Below, one piece after another: positions 22,734-33,948 of a stretch of DNA of 64,000 nt (position 1 is the stretch's first letter; each line of letters opens with the position of its first letter). The stretch covers positions 42,976,685 to 43,040,684 of the forward strand of contig CM077115.1 of the NCBI GenBank assembly GCA_039619475.1. The letters are read 5' to 3'. Origin of the DNA: Icerya purchasi. Lineage: Eukaryota > Arthropoda > Insecta > Hemiptera > Monophlebidae. The position numbers were made by a program, and so were the translations under genes. The notes below the pieces were generated by a model. It did not search any database. It saw nothing but the letters and a program-made list of their open reading frames with translations, and was not told the origin of the DNA.

Positions 22734-22734
<1 letters not shown>
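22330..22734. mobile_element. hAT-type MITE, copy 2
   Basis: It is colinear with 6951-7343 along its length, from CTGGCCCGTGCC to CGCGGCCTT, with an expanded G-run at 22352-22368. Flanks on both sides are TA-rich, so the 8-bp target duplication cannot be resolved with confidence. No ORF. Confidence 0.82.

Positions 22735-22738
<4 letters not shown>

Positions 22739-22772
<34 letters not shown>
22739..22772. repeat. (TA)n microsatellite
   Basis: A 34-bp alternating AT tract. Confidence 0.92.
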
Positions 22773-22778
<6 letters not shown>

Positions 22779-22870
22779 TAATTACAACATAGTTCTTAGA
22801 TCGGCCCCATTAAAAAAATGTCCTAAAAACTGTCCCAATGTTATGTAACGTTTGTAATATTTTTCTTTTA
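22773..22870. repeat. Dispersed repeat C, copy 1
   Basis: TATTAATTACAACATAGTTC follows a TA tract here, and TATTAATTATAATGTAGTTC follows a TA tract at 58003. Similarity continues through TCTTAGRYC, AAAATGTC and ATGTAACG. Class unknown. Confidence 0.55.
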
Positions 22871-24502
22871 ACGACTTCCAAAAAGGAGAAGGTTGTACGT
22901 TCGTCGCATATGTTTTTTGTTTTTTTTTTATGTTTGTTTGTGCATAACTTACATTTATATAGACCGGTTTTACTGATTCTTTGTCCATTAGAATGAGTAC
23001 CATTCAACTTAGATACCATATGAGTAATGATGAAAATCGGTGAACATAAATTGAATATTCATTAAAAAAACATGAAAAAATGTGGTTCCTTTGGATAATT
23101 TCTTTTTCTTATTTATTTTTATTAATATAACAAAGGCGGTTGACTTAAAATGCTATCAATTTGCAAAATTACCATTTAAATATAACTTTGTTACCGATTT
23201 CCAAAAAAAAGCGGTTACAGGTTCATCACGTTTTTAGAATTATATTGTAAATTTTGATCATTTTATACAACAGAAATATAAGCCAGAGGAGTCAAAGGGC
23301 AAGCTTTACATTATTTAGTAATTTAATAAATATGCATCACATCATTTCGATTGTTTAAGCGAAAAAAGTAAAACAGAAGCCTCTGAAACTTAATTCTTAT
23401 ATAGATTATACAAATCTATTATAAAAATACAATTTATATTGTGTAAAGTACTTTGAGAATTCACAAATGTATTTAATAATTGTAAAGCAGTCTTGCATGT
23501 TAAATGGAAACAAAACAATTCATTTTTATTTTTAAACAATAATTTATCGGTTATTGGATAGCTTACTTGTTTAAAAGTTGTTAAAGTTTTATTGGAAGGG
23601 TAGGGATGAAAATTATTAGTAATATTTACTTAAGTGAAATCGTTTAATGGTATTATTTCAAATTTAAAATAAAAAAAAAAAAAGAAAGACTTTTTTTTGA
23701 TCAAACGTGATTACACTTTAATTACGATGAAAAATAACTCGACTCTTAAGTTGAACTTAAATTTCGCCAAACGTGATCACTTTTCCGTTACCAAGGAAAT
23801 TATCCAGCAAAAAAGTACTAGTATGATTTTTATTTTTTTTGATTAATGTTAAAAATTCTTAAATAAAATACTAACTTCGCAAAGGGAGGTTTTTTAATCT
23901 TTGGTTTTTCTTACAACTTTATCACAGAATATCATTAATTTCAACTTGGTTCATACAGAAGAAAATGCAAATTTCTCACACAAATGTTTGCCTTACAACT
24001 AAATAAGATAAAAACTTTTACTGTACATAAATTTTTGTGATGTTTTTTTCTTATAAAATTTTTATAATGCTTATTTTTCATTTTATCTTTTTTCTTCCTC
24101 ATTCTTACCTTCCACTCTACCCATTCAAATTGTGAAAGCAGAAAATATACAAATTATTTCTCAGCAAGTAAGTCGTAAAAATATTTCAAAACAAGTGTAC
24201 AGAGACTTTTAAATACTATAAATAAGTTGTTTGAACTTGTACCTTTCTTCAAACTATTCTTAAATCACAATAATATTACCGGGAATCTATATATTCATAA
24301 ATTTGATTATCAATATTCAAAAGTTATGTATTTCATCAATTACAATATATGCAGATAAAAATTTCTTACACTAATTACAAAATGAATAAATGTGTTTTAA
24401 AGAACTTCAATCGTTGGAACCAAAATAAAAGAAAATTATTCAAACCTAGACCAAATCGGGAGGGGTTACGAAAATATTTTTATAAATATATATACTCCAG
24501 CA
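22871..24502. other. No supported gene
   Basis: AT-rich sequence. Overlapping minus frames at 22782-23019 share no recognisable motif. No inverted or tandem repeat noted. Confidence 0.4.
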
Positions 24503-25083
24503 GACTTGGTAAGTATACTAGCCTTCACGCCAACGTGCAGTTGTAATGAAGTAGAAATAGAGGAAGCATTTGCAGAACTAGAAGATTTGTTGGAAAAAAC
24601 GTGGACTAAAAAGAATGTCATCTTAATGGGTGACTGGAACGCAGTAGTTGGAAAAGAAACTATAAATGAAATCACTGGGAGTTATGGCTTAGAAAGTAGA
24701 AATAATCGCGGCGACCGTTTAATTGAATTCTGCAGACAAAATCAAATGGTCATTACAAACACATGGTTTAAGTTTCCTAAACGCCGACGTTATACGTGGA
24801 AGGCCCCTGGAGATAGTTGTAGGTACCAGATCAACTATATTTTAGTCAAAGACAGGTATAGAAACCAAGTAAAGAAATCAATGGCTTTCCCGGGAGCTGA
24901 TGCAGATTCGGACCATAATCTAGTTATTATGAAAACTAATCTGAAAGTAAAGAAACTACCTGTTACTAAACTGATAACACCAAAATGGAACGTTGAATAA
25001 TTCAGAAATGAAAACACGAAAAGACCACATGGAAAAGAAACGGACGAGAAATTGTTAAAAATACAAGAAGGACAAGATAAAGA

Positions 25084-25505
25084 TAAAATGCTTTTTTACA
25101 AAAAATAAATACCGACTTCAAGGTTTATTATAAAAATTTAAAAATCCACTAAAAAGTAAAAAATAATTACTCCCGATAAAAAATATATATCAGAGTGATG
25201 TTAGTGATATCGTAATTCTTATACAACATTAATTTTTTGGAGTTGGCATTAAATTCATGTTACTATATCTAGGAACAATTTAATGAACATTTAACGCAGT
25301 TTTTAATCATTATTATAATATGAATTTGATGCCAACTCCAAAAAATTAATGTTGTATAAGAATTACGATATCACCACTTAAGTGTTATATCACTCTGATG
25401 TATATTTTTTATCGGGAGTAATTATTTTTTACTTTTTAGTGGATTTTTAAATTTTTATAATAAACCTTGAAGTCGGTATTTATTTTTTGTAAAAAAGCAT
25501 TTTAT
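25084..25505. repeat. Large near-perfect hairpin
   Basis: The arms at 25084-25258 and 25320-25505 are reverse complements (for example ACAACATTAATTTTTTGGAG against CTCCAAAAAATTAATGTTGT). The right arm has about 17 additional bases around CACTTAAGTGTTATA. The loop is about 61 bp. Confidence 0.88.
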
Positions 25506-25850
25506 TTTTTACTTTTTAGTGCATTTTTATTCAATTAAATTAAAACATTTTAATAAGAACAGATATTTCCACGGTGTGAAAACATCAAAAGCTACATTTC
25601 CATGGTAATTTGGCAAATTTATAGTATTTTAAGTCAATAAATCTAACCCGACGGTGAAAACAATCAGCATCCAAAAAGCTTCAATCTCCCGCATTATTAA
25701 GGATAACTCAAAAACTACCGGTCAGATCTTGATCAAATTTAAATGGGAAAAGAAGAACCATCGAAATCTAAAAGAAAGTTCTGTGGTAACACACATAAAA
25801 AAAAAAAAAAATACAGTCGAATTGAATACCACCTCCTTTTTTGAAGTTGG
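25084..25850. mobile_element. Hairpin-bearing insertion within the LINE
   Basis: LINE coding stops near 25084 and resumes at about 25850 with KKDIETTWNNI. The inserted DNA begins with a large hairpin and ends CCACCTCCTTTTTTGAAGTT. Near the ends ACCGACTTCAA (left) and the complement of TTGAAGTTGGT (right) form a short inverted pair. The right half carries GTTCTGTGGTAACACACAT and an A-run, then CAGTCGAATTGAATACCACC, which recalls a widespread insect repeat ending in GAAGTCGGTTAA. Class uncertain; a non-autonomous DNA element is likeliest. Confidence 0.65.
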
Positions 25851-27835
25851 TTAAAAAGGACATAGAAACAACATGGAACAACATCAGTAAAGCAATAATA
25901 TCAGCAGCTGGGGATACAATCGGTAAAAATAAACAAAGAAAGCGTAAAATGTGGATAACAGAAGAGATCCTACAAGACATGGACGAGAAAGGGAAATATA
26001 AAAATGACACAAGTACACTAGGTAAACTGAAATATAAAGCTCTCAGAAATAAGATAATCAGAGACTGTAAAAAGACGAAACAAGAATGGTGGGAACTACA
26101 TTGCCAAGAATTGGAAGAATTGGAGAAAAAAGGGAGGCCAGACCTGCTTTACAGAAGAATACAGAATATGATAAGAAAGGATACAGCCATCAAAACAACA
26201 ACGATAATAGATGAAATGGGCAATGACATCAGTAATTTAACAGATAAGAAGAAATACTGGCAATCATACGTGGAAAAACTATATGAGGAGAAATCTACAA
26301 TGAAATGGGTGCCTAAGATACCAGATAGCCAGTTAATGAATAACATACTGAAACATGAATTTGACGCAGCACTGAAAAGTTTAAGCAACAATAAAGCGCC
26401 GGGTATAGATAATATACCGGCAGAATTGTTAAAAAATAGTGGGAAGAAAATAAAAGACGAACTTTTTCAGTTAGTTTTCGAAATATATCAAGTAGGTAAA
26501 TGGCCTAAAGACGACTGCACTTCAATAATAGTAGCAATTCCAAAAAAGGCAGGTACTAATTCATATAAGGATTTTAGAACAATAAGTGTCTCATATCGCA
26601 TGCAGCTAAAGTAATGTTATAGATAATAAAGCACAGACTAGAGAGACATATAGAACAATTTTTGGATAATAACCAATCCGGATTCAGGAAACATAAAGCT
26701 ACTCGGGACGCGATATCACAATATTGCGAAATGTTGGTGAAAGAATGATAGACCTAAACCATGATGTATATGTCTGCTTTGTGGATTACCATAAAGCGTT
26801 CGACCGTGTCCAATGGAATAAGTTATTTCCGCTATTAGAACAAATAAGGACTCCGAAACGGATAGTACAGCTGATTTATAATCTATATAAGCAACAAGAA
26901 ACCAGGGTTAAAATAAGCAACGAGTTGATAGAGCCAGCAGCTATCAACAAAGGTGCAAGACAAGGATGTTTACTGTCTCCCTACTTATTTAATATATACA
27001 TAGAACTAATAGTAAATAAAGCATTAAGTAATACTAATGGTGATGTAAATATTGGAGATTCAAGATTAAAAGTAATTAAGTTCGCGAATGACTTGACTAT
27101 GATGGCTGAATCTGCAAGGGCTTTAAATAAAATGGTAGAGCAGTTGAATCAGATAGGTAAAAAGTTCGGAACAGTAATAAATATAAATAAAACGAAAATA
27201 ATGTCGATTGGGAGAAAAGCAAGCCCTTTTCATGTAATAATTGATGGGAAGGTAGTGGAACAAAAGAAACAATTCAAATACTTAGGGAAAATAATAACAG
27301 AAGATTTGTATTGCGACCAGGAAATCAGTGCTCGTATTGGATTTACAAAACTTGCTTTCACAAAAAAACAAAATATTTTGCGTCAAAAGTCTGGCACTGA
27401 GTTTAAAAAAACGATTAATGAAAGTTTATGTATGGTCCATAGTGTTATATGGCGCAGAAACTTGAAGCATAAATAAGCGAAATGCAGATAAACTGCAAGC
27501 TTTTGAAATGTAGTGCTGGTAAAGGATGGAAAAAGTAAAAAATCAAAATATATTAAATAGAATATCTGAAAAAAGGTCATTACTTGACTGGGTACGCAAG
27601 ACACGGCAAAATTGGATGCGTCATGTCTTACAGCATAATGGATTACTTCGAGTTGTACTGGCAGGCAAAATACTTGGTAGAAGAGGACGCGGAAGGCAGC
27701 GAAATTCGTTTGTCGCGACGTTACTAAAAGATACAAGGCTGAACAGTTACACAGATTTAAAGAGGGCTGCGGAAAGCCAGGAATACTGGAGAAGGATCAT
27801 TATGGATGGAAACCAGTTTTAGGACTGAACCATGT

Positions 27836-27837
<2 letters not shown>

Positions 27838-27891
<54 letters not shown>
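27838..27891. repeat. (TA)n(TG)n compound microsatellite
   Basis: A TA tract followed by TG repeats, directly after the LINE 3' end. Confidence 0.93.
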
Positions 27892-28680
27892 TATTGTGAA
27901 ATATATTTATTTATAAATAGTACACTAAAGCCTTGTAGTCAATTATTGTACATGCAATATTTGAAAACTACAATAAAAACAAATAAAAAATAATCGTTTC
28001 CATAGAATTCATAAAAATTTCATTTTTTCTTTCCTTTTGTCAAAAATTAAAAAGAAATAAATGTATTCTGAATTTCGGTCTATTTAATTCAAGCAGTTAT
28101 TATTTCGCAGACATTTCAGGGGGGTGAACCTGGAAAACCCCCACACAGATACGGCTCTGTATTCAAGCATCATTATAACTCACCTCGTACAGAATAGAAA
28201 CTGCTTTAGACTAGCATTAGCTATGCCAAAACGAACGGATAGTAAAATATCAAAGTAAATTATATAAAATATATAAACAAATTGAAAAAAGAAATGATTT
28301 CTTTATTCTGCTTTATATATTAAATGTATGTAATTTTCTTCATTTTATACACTGAATGTTGATTTATATTTCTATTTTTATACGATCTGAACTTTAAATG
28401 CTGCTTCCAAAATTACTGTCTACTTTAAACAAACTATACATGATATAGAAGGTTTTTAAATTGCATCAAATATAATTCCCAATATATTTCAAAATAAGTA
28501 ATCTCTGGAGTATTAAAGTCACTCACTACTCAGTACTCACTACCATATAGAGATAGGAAAAGTAACTCATTGCAGTGAGTGACTCTTTTAAATCTGACCC
28601 AGTAAATTGATTTTAATCAATCAGTAACTCACAATCAGTAACTTAGTTGACTCGCTTGACTCACTAAATCAATTAAAACA
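27892..28680. other. Non-coding; short ACTCACTA-type motifs
   Basis: No gene seen. At 28510-28675 short motifs such as AGTAACTCA and TTGACTCAC recur irregularly in both orientations. A G-run/C-run pair around 28119-28142 may be an element edge, but no partner was found. Confidence 0.35.
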
Positions 28681-28997
28681 TAATTCCCGGACGTTTGTTC
28701 ACATTGATGTATTTTGAAAAATTGTGCTAGTTGAATATACTAGTGACGTCATCTCAGTTAAAGTATTCAATACAGGACCTACAGTTTTATGTCCTGCTTT
28801 AATTATTTTCTCTGTTTGTTTTTAAATGGATATTAATTATTTTCTGGAAGACGCACAAAAATATGTTGTAATATGCAGCAATTTCCATCCTTTTTGACAG
28901 AACATATTTCATTCTTGTTTAAAATGTTTGTTCTATATATTCCTGTTGTTTTTGAACAGCAAATTTAATATTCAAGTACTCCTCCTTTCCGTGATAT

Positions 28998-30180
28998 TTT
29001 TTTTTTTTTTTCCTGGTGGCGCCTATGCACCATTTTTAACTACAATGGTTATTACAGCACATGGGCCAGGGTAGAAAGGCTATTTTATAATTTAGTTATT
29101 AAGTTGTTGGTCCTAAGAAAAGCGAGTAGCATTTGTATGCACGCTGGGTCATTTGACAGTATTGTTGACAGAGGAATACCGACAAAAGCGGAGCGGTCGA
29201 ACGCCGTACATAGTAGCAGTAAGTGTTCTACCGAAGGATAAGAAGGGCCGGAACAGAAAGGGCACGTGGGTGGGAGAGGGGTACCCTCAAGTAAATAATT
29301 GTGTGAGACCGCCGTATCCCCAACTCGCAACCGATTTAACACTGCATATTCTCGATGTGTAAGGTAAAGAGAAGGGAACCATGAATCAGCCGTAAATTTT
29401 ATGCTCTTCATAAAAGATCGATCTCTTTGCCACTGGCTGATCCACTCAGCCATCACACGTTCATGAAAATAAATCTTCACTTTGCAAATTGGTGGCGCTG
29501 CAAACGGCATTGGTGCGCGCAGAGCTGATTTGGACGCCATGTCAACTCGCTCGTTGCCTTGAATTCCTATATGACTCGGCACCCACAAGAGCGTTACCTG
29601 ATTTCTTGCTTGATGTAGCAGCTTCAACGTATAATTGACTTTCAGGGCTAAGATATCCATGTTGTTCTGTGAGGAAATCGATTTTAGAGAAGCTGAAGAG
29701 TCAGTCATTAAAAGTACGCTTCTATCTGTACATCCTGACTCCAAACAAGTTACGGGGCTACTGTATACAGCGTACAATTCTGCTTCCTGTACCGAGCAAT
29801 AGTCATTTAGACGCAACGAAGTGATTTCACCACCGATTTCATATGCGCACGTGGTTGGAGATGGGGAAATTTGCGGGTCTGCTTTGGAAGCATCAGTATA
29901 TATGTGCAAAGAGTTGGGATAACTATTGATTTTTTCGGCAACGCGGTGAGTTATGTCCACACCCGGTCCGCGAATTATTGCCTCCAATAGAGATGTGTCT
30001 ATCCTTGCGGAGATGTCTTCCCAAGGGGGAAGTTTGTAATAAGGGGTGTCAGGATTTGGCAATTGTACGCCACTATCAATAGTTTGTTTGAATAATCCAG
30101 GGATAAAATGGTTAGATTGAGATAAATGAGAAATATCCAAATTGAAGTTTGTGAAATATTTCAGAACAATGTAATGTACT
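28998..30180 (-). mobile_element. 5'-truncated LINE, poly(A) tailed
   Basis: Minus-strand LINE 3' part. The T-run at 28998-29012 is its poly(A) tail, and the coding region reads continuously from about 30180 to 29085. It sits inside the 28681-32600 unit, so it inserted later. The 5' edge is near 30180; no target duplication was recognised. Confidence 0.82.
29085..30140 (-). CDS. LINE RNase H and C-terminal domain, open frame (partial)
   Basis: This roughly 351-codon frame is the longest unbroken retroelement ORF in its group here. It contains an RNase H domain with LHIYTDASKA (first Asp), QEAELYAV (Glu), LLMTDSSAS (Asp) and LLWVPSHIGIQGNERVDMAS (His/Asp), followed by MAEWISQWQRD and LNRLRVGDTAVSHNYLLEG. 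A terminal Cys/His motif follows: CPFC, then VEHLLLLC. The order is that of I/R1/jockey-group LINE ORF2 C-termini. The conserved frame continues upstream of the nominal start (TTG) for some 13 codons without ATG, so it is a truncated ORF2 and not a stand-alone gene. The catalytic residues look intact, suggesting a young insertion. Confidence 0.87.
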   Translation of the reverse strand: MDISHLSQSNHFIPGLFKQTIDSGVQLPNPDTPYYKLPPWEDISARIDTSLLEAIIRGPGVDITHRVAEKINSYPNSLHIYTDASKADPQISPSPTTCAYEIGGEITSLRLNDYCSVQEAELYAVYSSPVTCLESGCTDRSVLLMTDSSASLKSISSQNNMDILALKVNYTLKLLHQARNQVTLLWVPSHIGIQGNERVDMASKSALRAPMPFAAPPICKVKIYFHERVMAEWISQWQRDRSFMKSIKFTADSWFPSLYLTHREYAVLNRLRVGDTAVSHNYLLEGTPLPPTCPFCSGPSYPSVEHLLLLCTAFDRSAFVGIPLSTILSNDPACIQMLLAFLRTNNLITKL

Positions 30181-32576
30181 CCATATAAAAAAGTTCAGGA
30201 GAATTAAAAATACCTTTGGAGTTGTCAAATTAATTATTTATTGTAGTCTAAGATCGAGTTAAAAAGTTAATTTGGAGCCGAGATATAACGAAAAAAATAA
30301 AAATGTGATATCTCAGCTTCTATTGGTCGGATCAGGATGATTTTTTTTTTTTTTAATTCATGTTTTTCAAAGCAAAAAAAGATGATTTTCATTGCGAATC
30401 TCTGAGTTGCAAAATTAAAGAGATAAAGCCTTTAGTTACAGCCTTATTTCGTTTTTTGTTAATAACAAAGCCAATTGCTAATTTAAAAATTTTAAATGTC
30501 AAGAGAACGTAAATATTGTAATTACCTTTCGATTACTTTTTGTCTCATATTACTAGCTACCTCTGGGCCGAAGTTATTAGCAATCGTGTTTTCAACTTTA
30601 CCATTTTGCAATAGGCCGTCATATTGTTATTGAGAGTTCGGCTTGGGTATCTATTTTAAGCGCCTCAAGAGCTACATTTCCCGAAAGTTTCATTGATTTT
30701 TGAGGCAAACTGACGGAATGGCAACAATTTGATCTTTTTGCCTGTTTTTATATTAATCGCTAATTTTGCAATATTAAATAACTTTTGCGAATTTTCGCAA
30801 TAGCCTATCCTCGTGTAAAATTTACTCAGGAACAAAATCTACAAGTACACCTAATGTCGATTTGGGGCTTATTTACCGAGATAATCGCAAAAGACTAAAA
30901 ACAAACCTTCCTTTAATTTTTTTTAACTCGATATAAACAATGGTTCTGCACCTCCTACATACCCAAAAATTTAGGGTTACATTCCACTGATTTTTAGCTA
31001 AATTTTAAGCCCAAGAAGTCCCGGTTATAGGAATTTCCAAATTTAAATGCTATTTTGCCCGGACTATTAGACGGATAATTATAACTAACTGTGGAGAATT
31101 ACTTTAGAATTATCTTTGTAAAGAACATTACAATACGCAAAGAAGAAGTCATGAGTAAACTTATTACATTCAGTACTAATTTGATGTTGCACAGTGAACT
31201 AAAATTACAAACTTATATATGAATACAACTTAATAAATAAATTATAAAATAATCCGTATAAAGTAAAATGATATATTTAAAAAAGAGAAGTGACGTCTAG
31301 AGGGGGACGCCTGATAGGAACGAAGTTCCTTTTCTTTTTTTGGTAGATATACAAGTATAAAGTCATTCATAACATATACAATAAAAAATGGCACAATATA
31401 AATCCCGTATGAATTAAAATAAAAACAACAAAAACAAAAAATAAGTTTAAATAAAATTTACATGTATTTAGAATTGAGGTTATACAGCTGACCGCGCACA
31501 ATGCTTGCTACTCGAATCTCGATACTCGCACGCACACACACCCGTATATAATAGAAAGAGACAGAGCGAAAGAGAAAGAGAACGAAGTGGAGGACGTCTT
31601 ACATTTTTTCGTTACGCGACAATTTCTGCCAGTTTACTTCTATCGTCAAGCCATTTTAAAGAACTTCGTTCCAAAAACGCCGACTCGTTTCGGAAATCAG
31701 CGTTTTTTAAATATATAATTTTATTTTATATGGATTTTGTTTTACAATATATCAAGATATGCATCTAATTAAAGTGAAAAAAAAAAGGAATCACCTCATT
31801 CTAATTTTATTCTTTACTAAATCATTAAGTTTATTAATTAAAAATGGTTACAGATTGAGAAAAAGTATGAGAAATAGATATCTGTTTTCCATATTTCATA
31901 TGTCGTTTAAAAGAAGTAAACGTAAAATAATAAAGTTCACAAAAAATTTAATGACTGCTAAAGAAAAAGTATTTAAACAAATTATACAAATTAAGGATTC
32001 ATTTTGCAATATGAATACCTAATGAAGGAAAATAAGTTTTATATAGTGTAAATTAAAAGATACTGAATAATTTTTAATATAAACACAATTGTAATCAAAA
32101 AATATGATTCAGTATAAATCTTAAACGCATATACAAGTCAGTATGAAATGTAACATTAAAATTACACATTAACTCTGTTAGCGTCTCTCTGTCATTGTTA
32201 AGAGAAATTGAAAGAAAACAAAATGATTATTCTCATTATTAAATTATTCAGCACCATGCAGATACAAAAACAAAAAATGGATCTAAAAATTATATAAAAA
32301 AGTTGTCACAAATCTATTTATATTTTCTACAACCGCCAACGATAGTAACAAGAAGTGAAAAACTACAAATGTTATACATAATTGTGTAGTAGTATTCTTA
32401 CATTATATTAAAATTGGCAAAAAATTACGATTCAAATGTAGAAAAGCGAGTAAAATTTAAATATCGGATAACTTTCAAAATCAATCATTTGACTTGCATA
32501 ACTATGGTCACTGTTATAGATGACGTTTCATCGCCGATCAAAAGCTACCAATTGTAATTTTATAAAATGACGTCAT
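30181..32576. other. Interior of the 3.9 kb unit, no recognised gene
   Basis: Frames at 31505-31768 and 31759-32022 (87 codons each) are rich in Lys/Arg or low complexity and match nothing I know. Short inverted words GGAACGAAGTTC (31318) and GAACTTCGTTCC (31664) flank a purine-rich GAGACAGAGCGAAAGAG segment. Confidence 0.35.
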
Positions 32577-32600
32577 ATGTGAACAAACGTTCGGGAATTA

Positions 32601-33822
32601 GCATATTGCCCGTATATATGAAAATGCTGAAAGTCAAAAATTTATTCGATTATTAATGTAGACCGGTAGTTTTTAATTGAAATTTGTTATTTTTTATAAT
32701 TCATTTGTAATCTAAAACCGAAGTATGTAATTTTTTTAACCGGGTATTTCATATATATACATAGGTAAGTACATTTATGCTTAATTGTTGTACAATTTTC
32801 TATAAAATTGGCGATTATTTTATATGCGCTTTTTTTCATTTCTCCTGTGTAATAACGCTGCTGAATGTTCTAAATTGAAACTGCCATCTTGTTAAATACA
32901 TATCACCGTTTACGTGACTTTCATATCACTATATTTAAAAATTCAAATGGTGTCATAACTGAGTAAATCGGAACGTTTTGTCGATCATTTGAATTTGTAT
33001 CCTCAAATTTTCCTTACATTTAATACGGTATTTAGTTTTACTGAGTTATTAGATGATTTTTTCATTCGTATCTTGCCAAATTTTTTTTGTCTTACATATA
33101 TTTTAATTTTAAAATCTGACTCGTCAGGAGACAGAATTTTTGTGATTTGTATTTACTCATTATCCCATGTTCCGGTTCATGAAAGAAAAAAAATGATATT
33201 AATGAATGCTTAATAAAAATGCTGTTTGTAAATTCAGAAATTTTGCAAATTTTATGACAGAATTTAAAAGGATTACGTACAGTGCAAATAAATTATAATT
33301 TTCTACATCAAATTTTTTCATAATGACAATCGGGCGCAGCTTTGTCAGTGCAAAACTAAAGGTTTTACATAGACTTCCTGTAAATTTTTATTTATATATA
33401 AACCGAGTAGTAATTTATATTAAAATTCCGAATTTTTAAAAAATATCAATTCGTAAAATATTCAAAATAAGTTGTTACTAGTGATATATATAATTTTAAT
33501 GATGTCTTGATCAGCTGTTTTTATTATACTATACGTTATAACGTCTTATTGTTGCGTATTCATTTTTCGGCTATTGCTTTTTTCATTATTAATTTCTTTT
33601 TCTTTGCCTCAAAGCTTTTTTTTCAAGAAGTTCATTTTCTAAAGATTCATGAAAAGTAAAACCGAATTTAGTATTTTTTAATAATCATTCGTAGTGTTCA
33701 GCAGTACCACTAATGGAATCTAGTAAACGAATTTAATTTTTATTCGACTGCAAGAAATAAAAGAAGTCTTTAATCCAAGATTCTAATCGTTATGTTTTTA
33801 AATGTATTTTACGATTTTATAG
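32601..33822. other. Upstream region of the TMEM126-like gene
   Basis: No ORF of note. A splice-donor consensus CATAG|GTAAGT occurs at 32760-32770 and an acceptor-like TTTTATAG ends at 33822, just before the start codon, so a non-coding first exon ending at 32764 is possible. Promoter elements could not be assigned. Confidence 0.3.
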
Positions 33823-33948
33823 GTTGAAAATGATTATTGAGAAGTGCACCGTAGATCAGATTCCGGCAGGATCTGTTAGACTTAGCGACGCAGAAGTTCT
33901 AGAACACATATGGAAAGCAATGAATAATTGGAAATTCAGTAAAGAAGT
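33823..33948 (+). CDS. TMEM126-like exon 1 (coding from 33830)
   Basis: Codes MIIEKCTVDQIPAG through FSKE plus two bases of a Val codon. The donor is GT|GTAAGTATA at 33949, a strong consensus; the preceding TTTTATAG at 33815-33822 may be an acceptor for a 5' UTR exon. Confidence 0.75.

Larger units (their letters stand above)
24503..27836 (+). pseudogene. APE/RT-type LINE polyprotein, interrupted
   Basis: Domains in order: a partial APE endonuclease (GDWNAVVG, RRYTWKAPGD, the family's RNQIDYI as RYQINYILV, and DADSDHNLV with the conserved SDH); a linker; the RT fingers (LSNNKAPGIDNIPAELLK, YKDFRTIS); the palm with FVDYHKAFDRV (first catalytic Asp) and GARQGCLLSPYLFN; motif C reading IKFANDLTMM, where the first Asp of the usual ADD is Asn; and YLGKIITED. 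The tail includes EKRSLLDWVRKTRQNWMRHV. The polyprotein is broken by a 0.77 kb insertion at 25084-25850 and by frameshifts near 26600, 26720 and 27430. The 5' end of the endonuclease is missing. Nonfunctional, but the most complete APE-type copy here. Confidence 0.88.
28681..32600. mobile_element. 3.9 kb unit with matching inverted termini
   Basis: The left end TAATTCCCGGACGTTTGTTC at 28681 is matched by GAACAAACGTTCGGGAATTA ending at 32600, with one mismatch over 24 bp including CACAT. Weaker similarity continues inward for about 30 bp, and GACGTCAT occurs near both ends (28746 and 32569). Both edges read TAATT, which would suit a TA target. The interior contains a nested LINE (28998-30180) and about 2.7 kb of sequence without a recognisable transposase. 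Seen: termini. Inferred: a non-autonomous DNA transposon or a deleted autonomous one. Confidence 0.6.

Noticed and set aside
29085..30140. 351-codon minus ORF as a host RNase H gene
   Set aside because: The frame continues upstream without a start, has a LINE C-terminal Cys/His motif and ends in a poly(A)-tailed retroposon.
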